A stretch of DNA of 64,000 bases from Canna indica (taxonomy: Eukaryota; Streptophyta; Magnoliopsida; Zingiberales; Cannaceae). The notes under the pieces were generated by a model that saw nothing but the letters and a program-made list of their open reading frames with translations, was not told the DNA's origin and ran no database searches. Positions within the stretch are counted from its first letter, which is position 1. Each line of letters opens with the position of its first letter. The stretch is taken from the NCBI GenBank assembly GCA_034359265.1, contig CP136892.1, forward strand, positions 82,452,001 through 82,516,000. Reading direction: 5' to 3'. Shown here piece by piece: positions 1 through 12,682 of this stretch. A program made the translations under genes and the position numbers.

Positions 1-880
1 AATTAATAAAAATTTTAGTATTAAAGACTTTTGTGAAAAAAAATTAAAGTCTTTGGCCAAAAGCATAAGAGAGTAAAATTTCAATTTCAATTTTTTAATT
101 TCCGATTTGAAAATCTATAGATCGTTATTTTAATTTTGAGAATTTTTTATAGTTATTTTGGTTTTAGAAATTTCACATAAACTTCATCTACATTAATATA
201 TTCTAAACTTGTAGGAATGTCAAAAATTATATATGGAAAGAGATGTGAAAAATTGATGTGTAATCCCCACCAATTTAGTAAAACGGATCTCCAATTTAGT
301 TCAAATTAAATCAAATTTGGTCAATATGGGTCGGATCTCGTCGAACCCTTCGCTCCAGGCCCATCTTCCTTCTTCACTTATCATCCCACATGCAAAATTA
401 CTAGCCCGCTTATATTCCCGTGGGCCCCGCATCCCTCCCTTCAATGTCCAATTACCTGCCAGGTATGGAACCCAGTAATATATAAGCTAGTAGGACTAAA
501 AAATTAAAATTGCTCCTCATAAATGTAAAAGGAGATACGCATCCTGTCGGCGATGCCACGACTTAACACACCAGCCACGGATTCGTCATTCTCCCGCACA
601 TGATGTACAGTTGTGCACCGCCACTTCCAGCAGTCTTTACCTTTGTCGTAACTTAAGTTGCTTCGTCAAGTAAGACTGCTGTGAGTTGTAAGCAATAGAC
701 TAAGGTTCTAACTAACACGTTTTTTTAATTTAAATGATACTGTACCTAATAATCTTTTCCCTAACGTGAGTGTACCTGGATTGTTATTGCGTCGTGCGGG
801 TGTTATCCGTTGGAGCCCACTCGCTGCCTCTCATGGCGATGGCGGAAGGTACGTGCGGTCGAGTAAGGCTAGTGTTTTAG
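1..880. other. Upstream intergenic region of the transporter gene
   Basis: No coding region is visible. The first 250 bases are AT-rich and contain paired 'agtcttt' type motifs (near 26-33 and 47-54) resembling the fold-back repeat seen at 35.4-36.4 kb and 53.8-54.5 kb, so this may be a fragment of that family. Bases 300-880 have more mixed composition and probably include the promoter of the downstream transporter. I could not place a convincing TATA box. Confidence 0.4.
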
Positions 881-1731
881 TTTTATGTAAATAAAAGGAA
901 TTAAACGTAGGAAGACCTTCCACTTCTTCCCACATCATCGCCTTCAACTCTCCCGGCTTTTCCATTTCCGGGCACTCTTCTCGTTCTCGCATCACTTTTC
1001 TTTTCCTTACCTTTGAATCTGGATCTCAGTAATCTTAAGAGTCGCCGGATCTCATTCAGGCTTGTGATCCCGGTGAATCTCGAGGCGGCGAGATAGGATC
1101 TTGCTTCAGGTCCGGCTCGATCGGGTAGATCTGGCCCGGGCCCCTTGTATTATCTAAGGAATGCAATTGAAGCTCGGCTAGGTGGATCTTGATCTGGTAT
1201 CTTGATCGGTTTCTCATTTTTTATCTGAATTCTACTTGAATGTTGTTAATTTGCCGTTCTGGAATGTTCGGTAGATAATCCTAGCAGAAATGTGTTTATT
1301 TTGTTGCTTTCTTGGTTAATTTCTGCCTTTTGTTTTTGTTTTGAGGAATTTCTTTTTATGGGTGAATTTTTGTTTAGGGATATACTTTTTAATTGAAATG
1401 GAGGGACAAAAGTCCTACCAGCATATATTAAAAGAACATAATTACATTACCTACTGTAGTCCAGAAGTATATATACAAAAGGAGAATAAAATTTTTTATT
1501 TAGGGATTTAATGAAGGAAAAAGATCCCTCAGCAATATGGACTGGGATCAATAGTCATAATGTGTTTGGTCCGTAGCATTTTTGGGTAATTGTTCTATTT
1601 TACATGAAGGTCACTTGATATTGAAGTTAAAGGAAACGTAATCTCATACTTGTTTGGCGCTACAGTTGCTTACTTGCTTCTTTTGTATGCTAATCTTGTC
1701 TAATATTCTAGTTGCTGATTTTTTTTTTCAG

Positions 1732-1814
1732 TGGTCAAAGGCGGGTTCTATTTCAGGGTTGCTCTGTTGTCTGTATAAAGCCCAAGCATCTCTCATAAAA
1801 GCGAATCTTTTGAG
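1732..1814 (+). other. 5' UTR segment with a leader intron before the transporter start codon
   Basis: A strong acceptor (polypyrimidine run then CAG at 1729-1731) lies 83 bases before the start codon at 1815. The exon part 1732-1814 contains no upstream ATG. This implies a leader intron of about 0.5 kb. The donor is not fixed: candidates are GTATCT at 1197 and GTCCGG near 1110, both in a GC-richer stretch typical of plant 5' UTRs. The leader exon is inferred, not proven. Confidence 0.5.
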
Positions 1815-4800
1815 ATGTTAAAGAACGGGATGGTAGAATGCGCTGTATGTCACTCCAAGTTGGTTTCCCGAAGCCCCAGATCTGTGTCGATGGCATATGA
1901 TAAACATAGGATCAATGTATCATCAAAATATCGTGCACTCAACTTCCTTCTTGTTGTGGGGGATTGCATGTTGGTTGGTCTCCAGGTAAGTTATATTGAA
2001 TGGTCTTCATAATAATCATATTCAATTTTCCATTAAACATAGAAGAGTGGCGTGCTTTGGTAGAACTTCTAGGGTCACCAATATGCATTGACAATGAAAT
2101 ATATGATACTCATCTAATGGTATATTGTCCTTCATCCCTAAATTTAGGATGGACACCTGGAAGGCTGCAATTATAAACTGACAGCTAAATATATGACACA
2201 ATCTTGGATAAGCTTTTGTGTATTAGGGATAGGGGATGAATGAAAAATCTATAGAACATCTTGTAGGCAACAATTTTGGATCATATTTTGGTTTTGGGAA
2301 AAGATTCTCCAATTAAAATTGGTAAATACTTCATACTGGAGTAATCTCTTTAATATTCAGGTATCGTTGCAAACAGTTACCGTATGCCAAGTAGCCAACA
2401 TTTCAAATCGTAAGTGGTACCAAGTATACATTTGCTTGTATTTGTTTGGCGTTTTCAAGTAACAAAATCCTTGTTATATATATTGAGCATTTAGATCTTG
2501 TAAAAATTTATGTCACATTGCTTGATGGAATTTGTAACTTCTTGCAGCCTATACTAGTCTATATGTCCAAGGTGGATGGGAAGTTCAAGTTTAGTCCCAT
2601 CAGCGTAAACTTTTTGACTGAGGTTGCGAAGGTCCTTTTTGCCATCACTATGTTATTATTTCAGGTTTGTATCACTTAACTTCATTTTTTTTTATAATTG
2701 TTCAATCCATTTGACACGTTGGATAATATGAATCTTGGTATTTCCGTGTTGGTATTTTGCATCCATTTCAAAGGTAATCTAGGAGGGATACCCCTGCTTT
2801 GCATGACCTTGTCCGCAACTAGTGAGAAGGCTTTCTTTTTCAATTCTACTTTAAAATCATCTTCCTAACTTAGGAATATGGAGAGGTTTGTCATCCGGTG
2901 CAAAAGCTCGCTATAACATTTATAACATCTAAATTTGACTATAGTTGACTAGTAGTTAGTGTCACCATCCTTCAACATGGTTTGACTGTTCATTCAACCA
3001 TAATGATAAGATGTTTTTCCTTTCTCTTTTAAAGTCTTTATGATTGTTCATTTTTAGAGGATCTTTTCTTTTACCCTCTTCACACGTACAACACATGCAA
3101 TAACTAATTATCAAATCTGCCAAGGGTGCATGGCAAGTTCAGAATCAAATTTGGATAATATGCCAGGGTGATTGCAAAAGTTAAATATTTGTTAATTAGT
3201 AGAATACCACTTCTTAGTATATTATCATTTATTGGCTAAATCCCGTTGTTGTAGACTTTACCAATTTTACCCTTGAAACAATTTGAAAATAAGCAGTCAC
3301 AATGGAAGTAATATAGCAAATAAAATAATTTTGATAAACTACTTGTTCCTGAGTAATGCCCGCTGACAGCATAAACAAGTAATATTTTGTCCTACGGATG
3401 ATTGTCAGTCTGAACTACAATTAGCCTTTGCCAGCTATTCTTTCCATTGCATTTCAAAACTAGCTCTGAGTTATTATTTATTGTAACTTTCACTTCAAAC
3501 ACAATTGGGAGAGATTTTAGATCTTAGCTAATTGGAGTTCTCCATGAAAATTGGGATTTTTGATGTTTTAGTAACAAAATAGCCTCAAAATTGTCAAATG
3601 TATCTAAATTTTCCAGGTGCTTTACCATTTAAGAAGTTTCTAATTATAGTTTCTGATGATTCTATATCTAATGGTGTATTTTTACAGATATAGTCAATTG
3701 TTATCTGATCCAAGCATGTGGCAGGATTTTATCTCTTTTGTTATCATAATGATGCAGGATGTTTTGTCTTGATTTTGTATTTTTAATGACAGGCTAGACG
3801 TCAAAAAGTTGGAGAAAAACCCCTTCTATCAATTTCTACATTTTTACAGGTTATACTATCTCACAAACCCGAAATTGATTGCTTCAAACTTCTTTTACTA
3901 CTGATACTGTTGATGTCAAAATTTCCCATAACATTCTTGATTTTAAGCATTTTCTTGATATCAATTTTTTAGCAGCTCATCATGGTGGTGGATAGCAATT
4001 CTTCCTACATTACTTTCATGCATAGTGTTTCTCCAATACAATTATACAAGCATATGATCCTTTAGTTAAATTGATTTCTCTTGTCTCTGGTATTTCGCTG
4101 CTAGGAGCCTAGGGTTGGTGAGCCTATACAGCCTAGGGTTGGTGAGCCTATACACTGACAACTATTGCCAAACAACAATTTTGGCAAAGCATTTCACATT
4201 CTTTATTATTTGACTAGTAGACTGGATCTCTTTCATAGACTAACTTGTCAATTAAAACATCACAGCGGGTTGCATTTAAGCTAGAAGTAACTTCAGTTGA
4301 GAGTGCCGTTACTGTCCAATCCCCACTCAGAGGCACACTCAGAACTCTGATTTATCACGTATAGATTAGATTCATTGCATGGAACGTTTCTGTGCAGGAT
4401 CTGAGCAAATGCACTTGTCTAAAAATATTGTTCACTACTGATTATTCCCTTTTTGTTTAAATTTCTTGCATTTCCCTTTTGTTTCCATTTTGTAAATTAC
4501 TTTTATCTAGCTGTAGAAATCGTATGTGCACAATATTAAGCCATGTTTCCATGGAGCAGTATGTTGAGAGTACTGGATTTTAGTACAGGTTTAGTTTTAT
4601 TATATTGCTCCTCTAGTCTGTTGTATCTCTCCTCTATATATAAAGTGGAGATATTAAGTTAGAGATATTATAGGGTTTTCTCCTAACTGTAAGTTAGTCG
4701 CCACCACAAATCCTCTTCTCTCCTTTCCCCACTGCACTCCTACACTTCCTTTGAGCGTATTGGTGGTGGGGTGATATCCATGAAGCTCTAGAATTACTTC

Positions 4801-7800
4801 TCTTTTTCTCTTCTTCCCTCGGTGCTACAAATACTGTACTACAGTATGATGCTACAATGTTTACGGACAGGCGTGCTACAGTAATTCCAAACTTACTACT
4901 ATAGTACCAGGATTTTATAGAGTACCGTGATACAGTGCCCTTCTTCAAGGAGCCTTCTCCTTCAAACTGTCTTTTTCAAGTATCTAAGGTATTCAACCTT
5001 TCTTCAAGCCACCCCTAAGCTTTTCAAACCTCATCCATTGTGCTAATCTGGTCTCTTCATTGTGCCTCTCCCTCTTCTCTTTTCCTCTTTTAGAGGTGAT
5101 ATTGAAGCTTGCATCTTTTTTCTGCTTGTCCCTCCATCCTCTTCCTCATTCGGAGGCGATACCAGAGCTCAGATTATTACGCCGTTCTCCTTCCATCCTT
5201 TTCCTCTTTTGGAGGTGATATGGAGCTTGCGTATGTGGGAAAGGTCATTGAAAAGGTTGAGACAGAGGGAGGCATCAATGAAGGACGGAAGTGAATATTC
5301 CACCCCAAGAAGGAGCCTAGTTGGTCCCGTAGCCGAGCATTGGAGATGGTGATGTTTGGTTGTGTAGTAAGGTGGAATATGCTATGATATTTGTGAGCTA
5401 GTCTTTGACATTCCATCCAAGTGTCCTTCCAAGGTTTGATGTTTGAGCCCTCTCCAACATGATAACAGACACCTGTCACAAAGATTGAGTGCAATTTGGC
5501 TATCCTTTTCCACACAGGGGAATGGAACAGGTGTACTTGGTGTAATGGGTATAATTCTTATATTTGTTTAGCAAGTTGGACGCAAAGATGTGAAAAAAAT
5601 AAAAAAAAAGGTGTTTATACTAGGAAAATGTTTAATTTGTGTACTTTTCATATTATTAGTTGGAGTTCTAAATATGCCAGTGAATCCACTTGCAATCATA
5701 AAGATGTCCTGATTTTTTCACAGGATGCTACAAAACATATCCATTACCATGAATGTGGATCAGTTCTTCTCCATTTAAATTTTTGGTTGGGTTGACTGGT
5801 TGAGTAGCTACGGATATTGAGGAAAGCATGGAACCATAGTGATTAGCTTTTGAGTCAACAGCTTTCAGATATAAACCAAATTTATGTCAGTATCAAATAT
5901 GTGGAGAATAGAATTTGTTCTGCATTGTAGAGCCTTCATTTCAGTAACAGGTGTATGGAAAAATTGGGTGAGAGCATTTTCAAGTTAATTTTTCTTATGC
6001 AAATTAATCAAATTTGTGTGGTTGGGGATAACAATATGGATCATTTAGAATTATATTCTAGTAAGCTATTAAGGAATTTCTTCGATGCTGCTACTTCTAT
6101 TTAATACAAACCTCCACTTAGGGAGAGCACCTATACGTAAGATTGATGCCTTCTGCAGAAGCTGTGTGCAAACTCACATATAATTTCTATTCATTCTCAT
6201 TGTCTTGGTCACTTGTTCCTTATTTTGTTTTTTCTTTAGTTCTATTAGTTTATATTCTCGATAAGTTGATAAGATCATTACAGAATATTGTTTGTTTTGC
6301 TGTATGCACTCAAGCATCTAATTTGGTGGTTCCAACATTTTGCAGGCAGCTCGGAATAATAGCCTTCTAGCTGTTCCTGCTTTTTTATATGCAATCAATA
6401 ACTATTTGAAGTTTGTAATGCAGGTGCACTTCTAGCTTTATATATTTGGACAATTATAACCTGCATATCTCTTTGTTGCTTTTAGTTATAGGTATGGGTA
6501 AATGATTGATGTTGTTTATGATAGTCTATTTACTAGTGCTTCTCTCTTTGCAGTTATACTTTAATCCTGCAACTGTGAAAATGTTGAGCAACCTGAAGGT
6601 ACTACTTCATAGAAATATCAGCCTTTAGTTAAGTTTTAAATAGCTCATTTTGCTGCAGTTTCTCCACTGAAATATTGCCAGCTAGAAGAACTAGGTTGTA
6701 CTGAAATTAAAATCAAAGAAAGATAAGATGTACTTGCGGATTTTTTTGGGTTAGTTTTTATTATATCATGATTCATCAAGTTTATATGCAGATTTTGGTT
6801 GATGAACCAACATAAGTACGTGGCTGATACATTTTTTTTCCTTACTGGCCAATGGAATCATTGGCTCACCCATTATGTAGCACACTGCTTCTGTTTCTGA
6901 TTAACCAGCGTTAAGTACTTCTAAAGCAAAAATATACATGCCTATATATTGCTTCCCACATAGTATGCATAACATATTTCTCATGTGTTTAGCAGAATAA
7001 TAATGAACAGTTCTTGGGGTTCTGTCCCCTATATTCCTCAAAATAATTAACGAAGTCACAAAACCTTGTTTATTCTTAAGTATCAACATCCGATTCTTGT
7101 ATTTCAGTTTTTGGGCTCCACTTGTTCATACAAGATGCTAAAAACATCATTTATATTTTAACCAAGTATTGAAATTGAGTTGCATTTGTGCAAACTCTTG
7201 TAGGTTTTGGTGATAGCTGTCCTTTTAAAAGTTATAATGCGAAGGCGTTTTTCTATTATTCAGGTATGTTTCAACTCTAGAATGAATTATCATTCATGCT
7301 CATGATGTACTTCTATCAATATAAATGAGACTAAGAAAAAAGTCTGCTGGTGTTATAGAATGAACTTTTTAAAATTTAAGATGCATTTGTCCCAATAGCG
7401 TGATTATAGTTGATCTCCTGTGGGGACTTTACTGAGTCATATAATATATAAGTACTATAGTCCCCTTTGTTTTATTCAGGTGATACTGGTTCCATGGTCT
7501 ATGTGTCTCTTAGATCTTTTTTTTTCTTGATTGGCAGTGGGAGGCTCTTGCACTTTTATTAATTGGGATAAGTGTAAATCAGCTTCGATCATCACCAGAA
7601 GGTTCCATGGCTATGGGTCTTCCGATTACAATGGTTGCTTATGTGTATACATTAATTTTTGTAAGTTCTATCACTTCATATATTTTTGAAGTAAACCTAT
7701 GTAATATATTCTAATTGATAAGTTATTCTGATAGAGCCCTTAAGGAAACTTATTGGGATATGGTTTAGTTATATATTTATGTTTAAACATGAGGATGGAA

Positions 7801-10075
7801 TTATAATAATCTTGATGTACTCCAAATTGTCTACTTTTTCTAAAAGACTCTTAGGAGAACATCACTAAATTGTCTACCTTTACTATAAGATTTTTGAATG
7901 AATGCAAGTTCTTAGTTCCTTTATCTACAGGGATACTAATTATCAAACATTTGGATATATGCTTGTAGCACCGTGGTTTAGTCCCACATGTAAAGTATGT
8001 GGAATGTTTCATTGATTTATATGTTTTGATGATTATACTACCACTAACTTCAGCCTACGGTTTAGGAAAATGAAGTTGATGGTTAGTTGTCCCATCGAGC
8101 AGGTCATAACAATGATAAATTAAAAAAAAATCTAATTCATCATAAAGTACTTTTGGTGAATATGAATGGACTATTGCTACTCTTCCAAATAGGTTTCTTG
8201 TTTGAAATGTTCTGTGTAGCCATAGTACAAATTTATAATTGTATACATATGCGTTTTCAAACATGTGTTAACCTCAGTTGCAAATCTTCTTGTTAGCATA
8301 GTTTATTATCGTGGAAAGAGATTCCTATTTGTGTAAATTATATTATCTAGTTTTTCTTTAAGTGCTCATATATACGTATATTGCAGGTTACTGTTCCGTC
8401 AATGGCTTCAGTCTATAATGAATATGCTTTAAAAAGCCAGTTTGAGACAAGCATATACCTTCAGGTCAATCTTTATAACTAATTATTGCATTTTAAGTAG
8501 AGGTGTAGATAAAGAATAAAGAGTTATTTTTTTCATTTCTATAATATGGTTTTTCATTACATCTTTGCAGAACTTATTTTTGTATGGTTATGGTGCAATA
8601 TTCAACTTTTTGGGTATTATAGTGACTGTCCTTTTCAAAGGTGTGTAATCTTGACTCTTGTTGCACAACATGCCTAATAAACAAATTACCTATATACATT
8701 AGATATGCTGTTAGTGAGTGAGTAGCCCTTAATTTTTTTAGTAAGTTACCAATGAGATTGTTCTTGTTCATTTTATTTCCTCTTATTTTTGGTTTGGTTT
8801 GAACTTGCAAATAATTTGATAAATGCATATTCATATAATTGTTTGTACATAGTTGATATGCAAAGAGTTTAATTAGTCTTTTTGGTTTACTATTGTAACA
8901 AATTTTCAGGACCAAGTAGCTTCAATATCCTTGAAGGCCACTCAAAGGCTACAATGTTCCTGATATTCAACAATGCAGCGCAGGGCATACTTTCATCATT
9001 CTTTTTCAAATATGCTGGTAAATGTTCCTAAAATTTGATGTAAATTAGAGTTAAATACTTCAATGCCATATCCACTGTTAAATGCCTTATGCAGTGTTAC
9101 TGGTTTATGTTAGATATCATTGTTAAATGTCTAATGCATTGTTACTGGTTTATGTTACATAACCATTGTTAAATGCTTTATCCACTGGTTTATATTTCTT
9201 ATCCACTGTTAAATGCCTTACCTTCTCTTCACAAATTTTTGGGGTCAAGTTATCTGTTTTTAGTTTTAATCATACTGTATGAATGGTGCTTACACGCCTT
9301 ACAGACACAATCTTGAAGAAGTATTCATCTACTGTAGCCACAATTTTTACTGGCATAGCATCTGCTGCATTATTTGGTCATGCTTTGACCATGAACTTTA
9401 TCTTGGGGATTTCGATAGTCTTCATATCTATGCATCAGGTATTTGCTGGACTTTCTGTTCTTATTATCCAGCCATTCATTTAGTTGACAACCATGACATT
9501 TTCTATCAGTTCTTCTCTCCTATGGCCAAAGTTAAAGATGAAACACCAGTTGGAAAATTAGAAATGATGGAAGCTCAACATCCTCGGTAAACTTTCATTT
9601 TTTTAAATCCTTATTTCTTTTAATATAACTACACCAAGAACATATCATTTGAAGACTTTATCCACCTCCAGTTAATTGGTTTCTTTTTCATAATTTTATT
9701 TGCATTGACATATTAATGCATGTTGTTGATAAGTTTGGTCTAATTTAATCATCAACGTACATTTCAAAAATCACTTCACTTTCAAGTTTTGAAGAATTCC
9801 ATTTAATAAAACATCTTAGATGTTTAGGACACGGTTTTTTGGGCCACATTTTTCTAGAAACACAAATTTATTTGTTAATATGATCGTCTTTGTTTTCAGG
9901 TCAAATGAAACATCTTTTGTAAACATGACTGCTGGTGCTGCTGAAGATGTAAGATGCATGTATAACAATTAAGTGCTAGTTATGAATTAGCCTATCCTTA
10001 CACATCATCTTTTATCCCTTTCAGGCCAGCCACCGGTTTGGAACTGATGAGAGACAACCACTTTTGCCCATTTGA
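1815..10075 (+). CDS. Nucleotide-sugar transporter, CMP-sialic acid transporter-like (14 coding exons)
   Basis: Exons: 1815-1985, 2548-2664, 3793-3849, 6346-6423, 6554-6598, 7204-7263, 7538-7660, 8387-8464, 8571-8640, 8910-9017, 9305-9438, 9510-9586, 9900-9948, 10025-10075. All join in frame with GT-AG borders and give 405 residues. The product matches the plant CMP-sialic-acid-transporter-like branch of the nucleotide-sugar transporter family: ten predicted membrane spans, a cytosolic Cys-containing N-terminus (ECAVC), and family blocks [38 protein letters not shown] and FGHALTMNF. Family members exchange nucleotide sugars for nucleotide monophosphate across the Golgi or ER membrane. Plants largely lack sialic acid, so the true substrate is unknown. 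Intron 3 (2.5 kb) carries retroelement debris. I chose the start because it is the first ATG after the leader acceptor and fits the family N-terminus. The polar C-terminal tail is the least conserved part. Confidence 0.92.
4106..4153. repeat. Perfect 24-bp tandem duplication in transporter intron 3
   Basis: A 24-base unit beginning agcctagggttggtg is present twice head-to-tail without mismatch (4106-4129 and 4130-4153). It lies inside intron 3 of the transporter and overlaps no exon. Confidence 0.85.
4562..4990 (+). mobile_element. Possible solo or partial Copia-type LTR in transporter intron 3
   Basis: The stretch starts with TGTTGAGAGT, a common start of plant Copia LTRs. It has a TATA-like CTATATATAAAG at about 4634-4645 and is followed by a C/T-rich leader-like part. 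No matching second LTR, primer-binding site or clear CA end was found, so the right border is a guess. Confidence 0.3.
5225..5515 (-). mobile_element. LINE fragment: distal part of a non-LTR reverse-transcriptase ORF
   Basis: Read on the minus strand, the open frame contains a block starting [15 protein letters not shown], then [14 protein letters not shown] and, further on, [10 protein letters not shown]. This spacing resembles the linker between reverse transcriptase and the zf-RVT domain of plant LINE ORF2 proteins (consensus-like GDGxxIxxWxDxW, later WNLxFRR). No polymerase core is present, so it is a 5'-truncated relic inside transporter intron 3. The flank to the left (about 5075-5230) has three imperfect copies of a pyrimidine-rich unit ending in GGAGGTGATA. 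Confidence 0.5.
9070..9220. repeat. Imperfect tandem repeat in transporter intron 10
   Basis: The motifs 'actgttaaatgcctta' and 'gttactggtttatgtta' recur three to four times with a spacing of roughly 50-60 bases. The units are diverged and non-coding. Confidence 0.6.
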
Positions 10076-12637
10076 TGTTATGTTTTAGGTATCAATGCAA
10101 TCCTGAGTCCTTAATTTAATGCCTTATATGATGCGTAATATTGTTTGTGGTCAACTCTAACATGCATCTTAGAGCAATAAGAGTAATCAAAATATATAGT
10201 TAAGATCTAGATCTCAATGAAATGAATATTGGCCTTATCTTGTTACCTTAAGACTTTTTTCTTGTGGTATATTAATATAATATAGTTTGGGAAAAGAAAA
10301 TATTATTTTCGTTGAGATGTAAGATGATAGTAGGATGGAAACATTACAAATGTTATTTTGAATTACTTACTGTAAGAAGTATATATGTTGGAATCCATAC
10401 ATATTCTTATTAACTTTTTTTTGCTAGGGTATGTGTTTCATGTTTCATAAAGTAAATCAATACTTTTAGCACTGTGAAATTTGAATAGGATCTATGCCTC
10501 AGATCAAATCAAAACAGCAGAATCAAGAAAAACGGGGCGAGTTAAAATCAATACTATGTGCTTTTACTTCAAGATATCTGATGAATCAAAAGAATAAATG
10601 AAGTTTTATTTATAGATTTTATTTCAATGAATTAAACTTATGATAGGAATATAAAATAATTTTGTAAACTGTAAATTAAAATGGTTCTTCGCTTGGACAA
10701 AAGTGATGAATTTGTAGCATTTTTCTTTTCATGCCATGTGATAATTGCTTCTGGATCTTGAGATTTGTAATCCATATGAAGTCAGCACATTTTCATTTCT
10801 CCCACTTTTCTGCTAGCTCATGAAGTTTATCTGAATACTGCTGCCATGCCCACCGTAACCTACATTTATGTAATGCAACCATCATTGTTTCTTAATTTTA
10901 GATTGGAGCTCATAAAAGTCACAGCATATTTAATTTGTAAATTGTAATTAATTTCTGCAACAGGTATACTTGGAGGGGTCTTTTTTATTGACCTAGAATA
11001 CAGATGAGCCACCAATTGGATAAAGTAAATTCTTAGAAACCATACAAACGATAAGTTTTTTGTTCTGTGTTGAGCAAGCTCATATGTAAAGAACAAAGGT
11101 AGCAGCCATAACTTAGAAATGCAGAGAAAGAATTATGAAAGTGAACAGGTGGATTTAAACATCAGCTGGTGTGTAATTAAAGAACTACACCTCCTTACCA
11201 ACCAATTATAAAATTTATTGCCTCAGATCATTTTTCTGTTGTGTACTTCTAGGCAATTCAACTTTATCCATGTAAAAGATTGGCATGTTCCTTATTCTTT
11301 AAATCGATTAATAATTTCTTTTACATTGACTCCTGTACGTATTGTCATTATGCTATTTTTCATTATTGTTATTTCTTCTGCTTTTATATCTTTTGAGGAG
11401 TCTTGGATCAGAATCTTCAATGGAAACCCAAACAAAAACCCCGACATAGTCTGTTACTTGAGGGTAGCAAATCATGATTGTGAATTTGTATCTGATATAA
11501 GGGAGAGACCATTGTCATCCTGTGCGTTTAATTTGCACAGAAAATTTCTCAACTGATGCTTTTCCTAAAAGTAGGCAGGCTGCTGATTGAACATTTCTTT
11601 CCTAGAGTTTCTTACTATAGTTTCTAAAAAGTTTTCTCAACCTCTCTGCACCTGTCATTCTTTCTGTTATCTCTATTTGTTTTTTCAATGAAAAGCTTTT
11701 TTACCCCATGTTTCCTTTGTCTAGATTCACTACACAAGCTTATGTCATTATTAAGTTTTGGTTCTGACGCACACTGCATAATCCAGTGCCGAGCTCCCTC
11801 ATCATGCATGTCTATGTACGTTACACCCTTGCTTTGTCAAACAACATTCAAACGAGTACCTTCCAGGAAAATGCATGTTTCTATTATACTGTCTACCTAA
11901 TTTATGCTTGCTCATACTGGCTAAGTCAACATTTGCATATCTAATATTACGCATGCATCCATTGCTCAAAGGTGGCATCCGTTGCTTTAGATTTCGATCA
12001 GAATTATTTAGAGAATCATATCTGACGTCTAAATTAGTGCAATTAATGGTGGTGCTTTTTGGTCATGTAATGTTCTCACAGAATATATTGTTAACTTTTT
12101 GTTAACCAAATAGTCCATATATTTGCCCATTAAGAATGCATTAGCGAACCTTGTCCTCTTGGTTACAGTGCAGAATGCGGATTATAAAATAGATGCATAC
12201 CTAAGGAATATGATCCCTCTTCTCCATCGTATGAATCCTCCTACATATCTCACATTGGGATATTCCAAGCACGTCATTACTGGATGTCGATGAGCGGGAA
12301 ATGTGTGCATCAATTATGCCAATATATGAAGCTAAAAAAAATTGTACGCATTATTATATTTCAAATTGGTATGTTGCATGTGCTCGGTACTAATTGACTT
12401 GGTTTCTTATTGCAACATTTTTAAAAAAAATAATTTCTAGGCATGTATTGAGATGGACAACAATTATTGGTTCTTGACAATTTTATGTTAGGTGAAAGAT
12501 GAAACCGGTTTTTCCTTGACCGTGCATTCTTAACGTGTAAAGTATAGAAGTTACATATGATTGTAAAATCTTACTTGGTTCTTATTGATCAAGTCTCTAG
12601 TTAATAACATATCAAATCTCATTAGATTAGATAATTT

Positions 12638-12682
<45 letters not shown>

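Noticed and set aside
11218..11556. 112-codon open frame in the gap between transporter and FT
   Set aside because: AT-rich and hydrophobic by composition, with no recognisable family, no flanking splice pattern and no promoter.
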